Origin: Verrucomicrobiota bacterium
GTDB taxonomy: Bacteria; Verrucomicrobiota; Verrucomicrobiia; Verrucomicrobiales; Akkermansiaceae
Assembly: GCA_004293445.1 (NCBI GenBank)
Contig: RDYP01000003.1
Location: 248,001-312,000 of the forward strand
Direction of reading: 5' to 3'
Length of the DNA stretch: 64,000 nucleotides
The notes beneath the pieces were generated by a model. It worked only from the letters and a program-made list of their open reading frames with translations, was not told the origin of the DNA and ran no database searches. The translations under genes were made by a program, and so were the position numbers. Below, one piece after another: positions 53,701 to 62,303 of the stretch (positions within the stretch are counted from its first letter, which is position 1; every line of letters begins with the position of its first letter).

Positions 53701-56700
53701 TTCCGCCAGCGGCCCCTTCACCACCCTCGCCTCCGGCATCACCGGCACATCCTTCGCTGATGCCACCACGGCCTTCGGCACGACCTACCACTACCTCGTC
53801 ACCGCCTCGAACCCGTCCGGCGAAAGCACCGATTCGAATCTCGCCAGCGCCCAGCTTCCCGCGACCGATCCCTCGATCTGGAACGGTGGCACCATGGCCG
53901 CCTGGGCCCACGGCGCGCGCATCGCTTTCCCCGGATACTCGGGCACCGACACGCTCTCCAACATCCCGCTGCTCGTCCGCCTCGATGCCACGAACGTCCC
54001 CGGCTTCAGTTATTCCCAGCTCGCCTTCGCCAATGGTGCGGACCTCCGCTTCACCGACTCTTCCGGCAGTACCGAACTCGCCTACGAGATCGAAAAATGG
54101 GACCCCACCGGCACTAGCCTCGTCTGGGTGAAAGTTCCGTCGCTCACCGCCTCCACCAGCATCCTCGCCTTCTGGGGAAATCCCGCGGCCACCGCGACCG
54201 CCGCTCCTAACAGCCTCAGCGGCCTCTCCCTCTGGCTCAAGGCCGACGCTATCACCGGTCTAACAGACGGCACCGCGCTCACCAGCTGGAACGACTCCTC
54301 CACCAACGCCCGCAACGCCACCGTCCTCGCCGGCACGCCGACCTTCGAGACCTCCGAGCTCAACGGCCAACCCGTCGTCCGCTTCCCCGCCAATGGCGAA
54401 ACCTCGCTGCAGTTCCCCTCGCTCAACACCATCCGCACCGTCTTCTGGGTGGTGAAGGAAACCGCCCCCGGCACGCACTTCCTGTTAGGCGACGACAACA
54501 CCTATCACTTCCACCGCGGCTCCACCGGCTCGATCTGGGACGCCAGCTATTCCAGCACCAACGTCCGCAACGGCAGCACCAAACTCAACGGCAGCGCCGT
54601 CAATGGCACGACCACCCCGCTCGGCAACGGTTGGAAACTCGTCTCCGTCGTCACCGCCGGAAACTGCGAGGCCAGCCGGATTTCCCGGGACCGCAACATC
54701 GCCGCCCGTTCGTGGGACGGCGACATCGCGGAAATCATCATCTACGACCGGGCTCTCAGCGCGAACGAAGAGCAGCTCATCGGCGGCTACCTCTCCCAGA
54801 AATACGCCCTGCCCGCGTCCTACTCCGGCGCGGCACCCACCTACACCGTCAACGGCTCCGCCTGGACCGGCGGCTACACCGGCGTCTGGCACTTGAACTC
54901 CACCGCCGTCAACGATTCGACCGCCACGCCGCAGTACACCACCTCCAACGCGACTCTAACAGCTTCCGGCAAGGTCGCCTCCGCCCTCGTCCACAACGGC
55001 ACGTCCCAACACGCCATCATCCCCCACGCCAGCGAGCTCAATCTTTCTAACAACTACGAGCTCTCCGGCTGGTTCAAACTCTCCGCCGCTGACAAGCCTG
55101 CATCCGGCGATTACCGCACGCTCTTCACCAAGGAAACCGATTCCGGCACTCGCAACTGGTGGCTGTCCATCAACAGCGACGGCAAGCTCTGGTGGAAAAG
55201 CAGCGCGGGCATCGATGTCACCAGCCCCACCGACCTCGCCGACAACCAGTGGCACCACTTCTCCGCCGTGCACGACGGCGCCACCGCCCGACTTTACCTC
55301 GACGGCGCGGAAGTGGCCACTGGCTCCGCTCCAGCCAGCGAAGCACTCACCACCTGGGCCGTCCGACTCGGCAGTGAGAACTCGACCCGCTGGTTCAAGG
55401 GCACGCTCGACGAGTTCCGCGTCTCCAACGTGAAACGCAGCGCCGCTTGGGTCCGTACCGTGTATGAAAACATTCACAACCCGGCCTTTGTCCGCATCGC
55501 CCCCGCCACACCTTACGCCGCGGCCTTCGCGCCGATGCTTGCGAATCTCCCGGCCACCGCCGTCACAAGCAGCTCCGTCACGCTCAGTGGCACCCTCGTT
55601 TCCACTGGGGGCTCCACCACTACGGTCACGATTTATCATGGCTCCAGCGACGGCGGCACCACGCCCGCGAACTGGGCCGGCAGCCTCAGCCTCGGCGCAC
55701 GCCCCGTCGGAAATTTCGGCGGTGCGATCAGCGGCCTGCCGGCCGGCACGGTCCGCTACTTCCGCGCCTTCGCCAGCAATGCCACCGGCGGCACTTGGGC
55801 ACCCGTCACCTCCAGCTTCATCACTCCCACTGCCACGCCCACCGGTCTGAGTGCGACTCCCACCAGCGGCCTCGTCAGCTTGGGATGGTCCGCCACGCCC
55901 GGAGCCGCCAGCTATCGCTTGAAACGCTCCACCAATCCCGGAGGACCATACAGCCCCATCATTTCCAGCATTCTGGGCACCAGCGCCATTGATCCCAGCG
56001 TCACGGTGGGCACGAGTTACTACTACGTTCTTAGTGCTAATAACCCCGGTGGCGAAAGCCCGAACTCTGCGGAACTCGCGGTCACCGTTCTCGCCCCGCC
56101 CGCCACTCTAACAGCCACTGCCGGAAACAACAGCGTTGCCCTCTCGTGGAGCGGCGTCGCCGGAGCCACCAGTTACACCCTCCGACGCGCCACCAATCCC
56201 TCAGGTCCCTTTACCGTCCTCGCCAGCGGCTTGGGCGGAACCAGCCACAACGACGCCACCGCGCTGAACGGTAATACCTATCTCTATCAGGTCAGCGCCC
56301 TCAACGCCGGATCTGAAAGCGAGCCCTCCTACCTCGCCACCGCCACGCCGTCCGCGACCATCGCCGCGCCCACCGGGCTCGCCGGGACGCCCGCCAGCAC
56401 CGCGGCCATCCTCACCTGGAACCCGGTCGCCGGAGCCACCCACTACCGCGTCAAACGCGCCACCACCAGCGGCGGACCTTACACCACCGTCGCCAGTTCA
56501 TTGCTCGCGCCGAACTTCGACGACAGCGGCCTCACCAACGGCAGCACCTACTTCTACGTCGTCAGCGCCCTCAACGGCAGCATCGAAAGCGCGAACTCCG
56601 CCCAGATCAGCATCGTCCCCGCCGTCACGCCGACCACTTTCACCACCGCCAGCGCGGGCAACTGGAGCAGCGCCACCTGGTCGCCCCAGCAGCCGATCTC

Positions 56701-59700
56701 CGCCTTCGCGACGACCATTGTCTTCAACAATTCCGGCCCGATTTCCTCCTCGAACAACCTCGGCCTCCTCCTCGCCAACAAACTCAACCTCACCAGCGGA
56801 GCGGTGAACCTCACAGGCGACGCCCTCTTCCTCGCCGGCAGCGCCCCCGCTGTCACCAGTACCGCCAACGTCGCCCATACGCTCGATGGCATCCTCACCC
56901 TCGATGCCGTCACCACGTTCAATATCCCGTCGAACATCACCACCGTCAGCGGCGTGATCAATGGCAACGGCGGCGTTACCAAAACCGGCGCGGGCACACT
57001 CGTCCTTTCCGGCGCGAACTCAAATACCGGCCCCACCACCGTCAGTGCGGGCACGCTCAAGCTCCGCCATTCCGAAGCCCTCGGTTCGTCCAATGTCAGC
57101 GTTGCCAGTGGGGCCACGCTCGAACTCCAAGACAACATCACTCTCGTAGGCCACCGCGCCACCCTTACGGGCCAAGGCAGCGGCAGCACTCCCGTTGGCG
57201 TGCTCCGCAATGTTTCCGGCAACAACACTTGGGCGGGCGAAATCACCGCCGTTGCCGCCAGCGGCATCACCCGGATTTCCAGCGATGCCGGCACGCTCCA
57301 TCTAACAGGCGAGATCAATCAGGACAACGGCGGTTCGGATCAACTCGTCTTCCAAGGCAATGGCGACACCGTCATCACCGGTGCGATCGATGGAAATTCC
57401 GCCGTGACCCGTAGCAGCGCCGGTACCGGCGTGGTTTCTCTGCTCGGCGACAATACCTACACCGGCCAGACCCTGATCAACGGCGGCATCCTCGAAATCA
57501 ACACCATCAACCGCCTCAGCGCCGACGAGAGCGAAGCGGAAACCGCCCTTAACGCCTCCAGCCTCGGGCTGCCTACCACCGTGACCAACGGCACCATCAA
57601 CATCGGCAATTCCAGCACCACCGCGACCCTCCGCTTCATCGGCCCCAACACCAAGACCGATCGCGTCCTCAACCTCGCGGGTAGCAGCGGCGGTGCGATC
57701 CTCGAACAAAACGGGAGCGGCACACTGACTTTCCTCAGCGCCCTCACCGCCACTGGCGCGGGTAACAAAACACTGACTCTCACCGGCACCTCCGAAGGCC
57801 TGCTCGCCGGAGCGATCGTGGACAACAGCGCGTCGAACAAAACCAGCCTCGTCAAATCCGGCGCCGGGCTCTGGACCCTCGGCGGCACGAACACCTACAC
57901 CGGCACCACCAGTATCAACGCCGGCACCCTGCTCCTCCAGAACGCCAGCATCGCCGCGGGTGGAAACGTCACGGTCGCCACCAGCGCCACCTTCGGCGGC
58001 TCCGGGACGGTCACACCGAACAGCACGGTCAACGGCAACCTCGCCCTCACTCCGGGCACCCTCAACTTCAGCGGTACCTTGGCCTTCGGTGCCAGCGCCC
58101 GGGTGAAATGGAATCTCACCGAAAACTCCGCCGCCACCGGCTTCGGCCAGATCAACGCCCCGGCCGCGAACGTCGGAACCGGCGCGGTCGTCGATGTCGT
58201 CCTCAACCCCGCCGGCGGCACCGCGGATTTCGCCAATGCCTTCTGGTCCACGCCGCGCTCGTGGCCCGTCCTCAGCGCCCTGTCGCGCTCCGGAACTTTC
58301 ACCCTCGGCACGATCAGCGCCGATGCCGCCGGCCACCCGGCCAGCGGCTACGGCAGCTTCGCCATCGAACAAACCGCTACCGGTGTCAACCTGACCTGGA
58401 CCCCGCTCTCGGAGATGGAGCAATGGCGCTTCACCCACTTCGGCGTCACCACCAATACCGGCAACGCCGCCGACAATGCGGATCCTGACAACGACGGCGT
58501 CACGAACCTCGTCGAGTTTGACAATGATACCCTCCCGAACGACTCGAGTTCGGTCCCCGCCTTCGTCTGGCACCAAGCGGTTTCCGGAAACTGGTCGACC
58601 GCTACCAACTGGAACCTCGGCCTCGCTCCGCCCTCGAATCCCGCGACCCGCCTCGAATTCCTCAGCGGCCTCACCACCCTGAGCGCCGGCACGATCGCTC
58701 CTGCCAATGACAACGCCGGCACCTTTTCGCTCAACAGCCTGCGCCTCGCCGGATCGGGCAGCGGTGCCATCGCCATCAATTCCACAGGCAGCGCTCTCCG
58801 CTTCCACGCCAACGGCGAAATCCAGCCGCTGCTGCTCCTCAACGGCTTCTCGACCAATCTTACCTACACGCTCACCAACCCCATCGATCTCACCGCCGAC
58901 CTCACCATCGACGGCGCGAATACCGGCAACTTCGTCCTCAACGGTCCCATCACCGGCAGCGGCGGCATCACCCGAATCGGGATCAATAGCCGCCTTGTCC
59001 TCGGCGGGTCTAACAGTCACAGCGGCCCCACCGTCCTCAGTGCCGGCGTCACTGCCATCACCACCGCCGACAATCTCGGCGCGCCGAACGCACCGCTGAC
59101 CCTCGATGGTGGCACGCTGCAAATCCTCGGCTCTTCCCTAACCTCCCTCAGCGCCCTCAACCGTCCCGTCAATTTCACTACGGACAAAACGGTCACCCTC
59201 GACATCGCGACCTCCACCCACAGCGTCACCGCCGACCTCACTTTCGATCAAGGCACCGGCGGCTTGACGAAGAACGGCGCGGGCACGCTCGTCCTCAGTC
59301 AGCCTAACAACTACTCAGGGCCGACCACTCTCAGTGCCGGCACCCTCGCCATTTCCGCCACCACCCAGCTCGGCGATCCCGCCGCACCGCTGGTCTTCAA
59401 CGGCGGCAACCTCCGGGTCACCGGCACCGCTTTGGCGAATCTTTCCGATCTCGCCCGCCCTATCACCTTCACCGCCACGAAAAATGTCGGCATCGATGTC
59501 GCCGACGCGGCCCACATCTTCGCTGTGGATCTCCCGCTCGACCAAACGACCGGCACTTTCACGAAACTCGGCGCGGGGACGCTCGAACTCGACGCCGCCA
59601 ACACTTTCACTGGCAACGTCACCGCCAGCAATGGCGTGCTCCGGATTTTCGAAGCTTCTGCTCTCGGCGGCGCGACCAAGGACGTCTTCTGCACCAGCGG

Positions 59701-62218
59701 CATCGCCCGCATCGAGCTCGACGGCAGCAGTGGCGATATCTCGTTACCGTCTACCACCCGCTTTCTGACCAGCGGAGCTCAAGCTACCGGATCCCTCCGC
59801 AACGTCGCCGGAAACAACAGCATTGCCGGTCAGCTCCTCCTCACCACGGGCGGAGGCAACAGCCAAATCCTCAGCGATGGCGGCACGCTCAACCTAACAG
59901 GCCTCATCACCACCTCGCCCAGCGCTGGCGCGCGCACCCTGCAACTCGGCGGCAGCGCCAATGGCATCACCAGCGGCGGCATCGCCGACAATGGAGCGAA
60001 CATCGTCAGCGTCACCAAGAACGGCAGCGGCACTTGGGAAATCCGCGGCACCAACACCCACAGCGGCCTCACCACCGCCAGCGCGGGCACCCTCGCTCTA
60101 ACAGGATCGCTTGCCGGTCCGCTGACCGCCACCGGGGGCACCTTCGCTCCGCTCGGTTCGCCCACCGTCGCGGGAAATCTGGCCATCAACTCCGTTGCGA
60201 AATTCCGCACCCGCATCAACGGCAGCACTCCCGGCACGGAATACGACCAACTCAGCGCCGCCGCCAACGTCACCCTCGCCGGCACGCTCGAACTCGTCTC
60301 CACCCCCGGCCTCACCCCCGGCACCAGCTTCACCCTGATCCAGAAAACCAGCACCGGCGCGGTCTCCGGCAGCTTCAGTGGCCTTCCGCAAAACGCGACC
60401 TTCGCTCAGGCCCCGAACTACATCTGGCAGATCAGCTACACCGGCGGCGATGGCAACGACGTCGTTCTTTCTCTCGCCGCGATGTCGCCGATCGAGTCCT
60501 TCCGCTTCCAATACTTCGGCACCATCGCCAACACCGGCAGCGCCGCCGATAGCTCCGACCCCGATGGTGACGGCCGCAACAACCTCGCGGAGTTCAATGC
60601 CTCGACGAACCCCCTCGAAGTCACCGCGCCCGACGTGCTGATCACGAGCCCCGCCGCCGAACCGGTCACCGTCGCCGCCCTCGCCGACACGCTCCATCTA
60701 ACAGCCGCGATCCAGCAAAGCAGCGCAACCGCCCCGCTCAGCTGGGCCTGGACCCAAGCTTCCGGACCCGGCGTCGCCACCTTCGCCGGCTCTAACAACG
60801 CCAGCACCACGGTGACCTTCGACACCGCGGGCACCTACGTCCTCCAAGCCACCGCCACCCTCGGCAGCACCACCGCATCCGCCACTCGTACTGTCCTCGT
60901 CGCCACCCCCGCGACGCTGACTTTCCGTCAGGGCGAAAATGGCTACACCCACGCCGCCACCTTCATCCGCGGTGACAACGCCACCTGGAATTCCGGTACG
61001 CGCGACCAACTCCTCATCGGCCGCAACGGCAACACCGGCATGCGCGGTCTCTTCGCCTTCGACCTCTCCGGCGTCCCCGCCAACGCCACCGTTACCAGCG
61101 CGTCCTTCGACCTTTGGGCGGCATCGACGGGCAGCGGCACTGTTAATTCCCTGCAACTCCGCGCGCTTCTGAAAGACTTCACAGAAGGTAGTGGCGACGG
61201 ATCCTCGTCGACCAACGGCGCGAACACGGGAGCCGACTGGAACTCGCGCACCGGCCCGACCACTGCCAACCTTTGGGGGGCTGCGGGCGGTCAAAGCGGC
61301 ACCGATTTCTCCGCCACCGTTATCGGCAGCCTTGCCGGCTTCAACACCGCCACCAGCGTCGTCGGCACCCCATACGCCTTTACCCTCGACCCCGCCTTCG
61401 TCACGGAAGTCAATGCGGCCCTCACCGCCGCACGACCGCTGCGCTTCATGCTTAGCATGACCAGCGACATCACCACCGCCAGCAGCGTCTTTGCCCGCTT
61501 CGCCTCGGATGACCATCCCACCATCGCCTACCGCCCGCGCCTCACGCTTGGCTTCACCATCAACCCAGCGCCCGCCATCGTCACCGGAGCCGCGCCAAGC
61601 GCCACACCCGGCACTCCCGCCACTCTAACAGGTAGCGCCACCGGTGCCACCACCACCACCTGGTCCCTCGTCTCCGGACCCGGTAGCGCCAGCTTCGCCG
61701 ACTCGAACAACCCCGCGACCACCGTCACCTTCAGCCAGCCCGGCCTCTACACCCTGCGCCTGCTGTCCTCGAACGCCAGCGGCACGGTCTCCCGCACCCT
61801 CGCCGTCACCGCCGCCGCACCGAACAACCCCGCCATCTTTGCTGATTGGCAGGAGCTCACTTGGCCCGGAGAAAGCAACTCCGCTACTGTCGGCCCCGAC
61901 GCCGACCCCGACGGCGACGGCCTCAGCAACCTCACCGAGTGGGCTCTCCACCTCGACGCCACCGCGCCGAGTGTCCACCAGCCGGGCTTCGTGAAGAACG
62001 GCGCCGTCCTCGACTTCACCTACACCCGCCGCAAGACCGCGCCCGGCGAAGCCGCTTTCACCGTCGAGTGGTCCGATACCCTCGCCGCCCCCTGGACCCC
62101 CGTCGTCTCCGACCCGCCCGTCTCCCTCGACGCCACCCGCGAGTCCGTCCACACCGCCATCCCCGCCGGCCCCAACGGCCGCCGCTTCGTCCGCTTGAAA
62201 ATCACGCCCGGGCCCTGA
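50753..62218 (+). CDS. Giant secreted multidomain surface protein with autotransporter-type beta repeats
   Basis: Up to 3821 residues; starts at 50753 (GTG), 50771 or 50783 all precede a signal peptide ending ...LAFSQ. A helical N-terminal domain of about 590 residues (WAAACKLACETWG, WNWGWMDIASFSFKGRW, MQHEGTLVGVINF) may be an enzyme of alpha/alpha type. Then: an Ig-like strand set; LamG/ConA module about 698-935; Fn3 about 947-1035; DUF2341-like 1046-1146; ConA-like 1155-1360; LamG 1376-1580; four Fn3-like modules to about 1956; two blocks of passenger repeats (KTGAGTLVLSG...TGPTTVSAGTL), seven in all; three DPDGDG-x-NLxEF-type calcium linkers (about 2580, 3275, 3720); two PKD-like modules; and a DNRLRE/CBM96-like module about 3390-3600. 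No outer-membrane barrel is seen at the end. Confidence 0.88.
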   Translation: MTQHPRMPFSMTTPQAARTLVAATFFGHLAPLAFSQSTYEQRHDAYFDDISTRKINTGQTDGPHRAGRTGFWTTQGKLQRGNESSGVWSNLSATIANADGSPDAGGANGGFSGWPGMDTYLRWQHRFPQSIKDQYYTEYTTMPNYGKGSTPNQRIMWAAACKLACETWGVPAVTSVSNAANRYGDPTGKAYMMAICDRTVKYNFEERWAKHYLQYTLGPLRSIADLSTDAELANRARMTWNWGWMDIASFSFKGRWAIPAGRGSMTQDGNSSDISEFGSWLMFEGTPRAGTLDMDQSLLYTQPKVGQAHLVTQPPILPEMLEAATDRSKPFTRRGMARVHETQFATSHVTKDWALYSQLEADTTLNADGTLKIKDLNNNGVPSNDWSSERWAVIWDETGSAGLTMKPPTGYGWAQGSGLGPHEDVMQHEGTLVGVINFPTDWTWKYTRDNVPMNTTAVINDSATTGRLFLHYSKVLVAITRSDIGNFNLGDEYTYSDKRGFAVECASLSEYPQATAAERLAAFKADILAHPADTSHVNDATPRMIYTTRAGTVLDITWGQGGKINNDPVDYEAWPLHESPWARQDQMGNMWVFGKDRHLLWNYKNWTERSDYRPTATNSAPVVAASSVDVDLSTRVTDTETASADLNYRITGSNNGSAVILPDGKTARFTPAANIAGESNFTFSAGGEFPDQRFVFHYDYEQADPLAGGIVKDQSTNDRHATASVGGVASLTGEADIPATLGTDSTKSLRVLSTNFGSAKLSRQIHPATLNFSNHDWTFATWFKRASYADEDFLFYIGNSDGNSGSVDELQLFLPAQSKTLSLRHWTAANVLDVNLATSATVNAGEWHHVAVQYDRTSFNTGVVKLYLDGELAATTAPITFALNQTGPVFIGGPALNTALTRNFNGWLDDTVLARGELAADEIQALATATASHLGGVKLEQTVRVIASPLPPASLAATASNNTIQLTWSASSGAASYTVKRATSASGPFTTLASGITGTSFADATTAFGTTYHYLVTASNPSGESTDSNLASAQLPATDPSIWNGGTMAAWAHGARIAFPGYSGTDTLSNIPLLVRLDATNVPGFSYSQLAFANGADLRFTDSSGSTELAYEIEKWDPTGTSLVWVKVPSLTASTSILAFWGNPAATATAAPNSLSGLSLWLKADAITGLTDGTALTSWNDSSTNARNATVLAGTPTFETSELNGQPVVRFPANGETSLQFPSLNTIRTVFWVVKETAPGTHFLLGDDNTYHFHRGSTGSIWDASYSSTNVRNGSTKLNGSAVNGTTTPLGNGWKLVSVVTAGNCEASRISRDRNIAARSWDGDIAEIIIYDRALSANEEQLIGGYLSQKYALPASYSGAAPTYTVNGSAWTGGYTGVWHLNSTAVNDSTATPQYTTSNATLTASGKVASALVHNGTSQHAIIPHASELNLSNNYELSGWFKLSAADKPASGDYRTLFTKETDSGTRNWWLSINSDGKLWWKSSAGIDVTSPTDLADNQWHHFSAVHDGATARLYLDGAEVATGSAPASEALTTWAVRLGSENSTRWFKGTLDEFRVSNVKRSAAWVRTVYENIHNPAFVRIAPATPYAAAFAPMLANLPATAVTSSSVTLSGTLVSTGGSTTTVTIYHGSSDGGTTPANWAGSLSLGARPVGNFGGAISGLPAGTVRYFRAFASNATGGTWAPVTSSFITPTATPTGLSATPTSGLVSLGWSATPGAASYRLKRSTNPGGPYSPIISSILGTSAIDPSVTVGTSYYYVLSANNPGGESPNSAELAVTVLAPPATLTATAGNNSVALSWSGVAGATSYTLRRATNPSGPFTVLASGLGGTSHNDATALNGNTYLYQVSALNAGSESEPSYLATATPSATIAAPTGLAGTPASTAAILTWNPVAGATHYRVKRATTSGGPYTTVASSLLAPNFDDSGLTNGSTYFYVVSALNGSIESANSAQISIVPAVTPTTFTTASAGNWSSATWSPQQPISAFATTIVFNNSGPISSSNNLGLLLANKLNLTSGAVNLTGDALFLAGSAPAVTSTANVAHTLDGILTLDAVTTFNIPSNITTVSGVINGNGGVTKTGAGTLVLSGANSNTGPTTVSAGTLKLRHSEALGSSNVSVASGATLELQDNITLVGHRATLTGQGSGSTPVGVLRNVSGNNTWAGEITAVAASGITRISSDAGTLHLTGEINQDNGGSDQLVFQGNGDTVITGAIDGNSAVTRSSAGTGVVSLLGDNTYTGQTLINGGILEINTINRLSADESEAETALNASSLGLPTTVTNGTINIGNSSTTATLRFIGPNTKTDRVLNLAGSSGGAILEQNGSGTLTFLSALTATGAGNKTLTLTGTSEGLLAGAIVDNSASNKTSLVKSGAGLWTLGGTNTYTGTTSINAGTLLLQNASIAAGGNVTVATSATFGGSGTVTPNSTVNGNLALTPGTLNFSGTLAFGASARVKWNLTENSAATGFGQINAPAANVGTGAVVDVVLNPAGGTADFANAFWSTPRSWPVLSALSRSGTFTLGTISADAAGHPASGYGSFAIEQTATGVNLTWTPLSEMEQWRFTHFGVTTNTGNAADNADPDNDGVTNLVEFDNDTLPNDSSSVPAFVWHQAVSGNWSTATNWNLGLAPPSNPATRLEFLSGLTTLSAGTIAPANDNAGTFSLNSLRLAGSGSGAIAINSTGSALRFHANGEIQPLLLLNGFSTNLTYTLTNPIDLTADLTIDGANTGNFVLNGPITGSGGITRIGINSRLVLGGSNSHSGPTVLSAGVTAITTADNLGAPNAPLTLDGGTLQILGSSLTSLSALNRPVNFTTDKTVTLDIATSTHSVTADLTFDQGTGGLTKNGAGTLVLSQPNNYSGPTTLSAGTLAISATTQLGDPAAPLVFNGGNLRVTGTALANLSDLARPITFTATKNVGIDVADAAHIFAVDLPLDQTTGTFTKLGAGTLELDAANTFTGNVTASNGVLRIFEASALGGATKDVFCTSGIARIELDGSSGDISLPSTTRFLTSGAQATGSLRNVAGNNSIAGQLLLTTGGGNSQILSDGGTLNLTGLITTSPSAGARTLQLGGSANGITSGGIADNGANIVSVTKNGSGTWEIRGTNTHSGLTTASAGTLALTGSLAGPLTATGGTFAPLGSPTVAGNLAINSVAKFRTRINGSTPGTEYDQLSAAANVTLAGTLELVSTPGLTPGTSFTLIQKTSTGAVSGSFSGLPQNATFAQAPNYIWQISYTGGDGNDVVLSLAAMSPIESFRFQYFGTIANTGSAADSSDPDGDGRNNLAEFNASTNPLEVTAPDVLITSPAAEPVTVAALADTLHLTAAIQQSSATAPLSWAWTQASGPGVATFAGSNNASTTVTFDTAGTYVLQATATLGSTTASATRTVLVATPATLTFRQGENGYTHAATFIRGDNATWNSGTRDQLLIGRNGNTGMRGLFAFDLSGVPANATVTSASFDLWAASTGSGTVNSLQLRALLKDFTEGSGDGSSSTNGANTGADWNSRTGPTTANLWGAAGGQSGTDFSATVIGSLAGFNTATSVVGTPYAFTLDPAFVTEVNAALTAARPLRFMLSMTSDITTASSVFARFASDDHPTIAYRPRLTLGFTINPAPAIVTGAAPSATPGTPATLTGSATGATTTTWSLVSGPGSASFADSNNPATTVTFSQPGLYTLRLLSSNASGTVSRTLAVTAAAPNNPAIFADWQELTWPGESNSATVGPDADPDGDGLSNLTEWALHLDATAPSVHQPGFVKNGAVLDFTYTRRKTAPGEAAFTVEWSDTLAAPWTPVVSDPPVSLDATRESVHTAIPAGPNGRRFVRLKITPGP
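51711..61630. repeat. Dispersed YCTAACAR motif, dense within the giant gene
   Basis: CTAACA on the plus strand starts at 52710, 53631, 54207, 54260, 54956, 55047, 56108, 57302, 59010, 59304, 59894, 60098, 60698, 60792 and 61625. The complement TGTTAG starts at 51711 and 54483. Every copy has a pyrimidine 5' of CTAACA and all but one a purine 3'. Copies outside this gene: 63669 (+), and TGTTAG at 17992, 26738, 29350, 33241 and 36625. Hand count; a few may be missed. Confidence 0.75.
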
Positions 62219-62303
62219 CCCCGACACCCGCACCATCGCCACCAATCGGAGTCACTAATCCACCGACACCGTCCACTCTCCCGCCCCTGCGATCCACTCC
62301 TTC

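Noticed and set aside
57302-59122. Leftward 606-codon frame inside the giant gene
   Set aside because: Antisense to autotransporter-type repeats; the translation is low-complexity Gly/Ala/Glu.
51711-61630. Reading the YCTAACAR sites as integron secondary or attC sites
   Set aside because: Only some copies satisfy RYYYAAC or GTTRRRY, none is paired with a hairpin, and they lie inside coding sequence.
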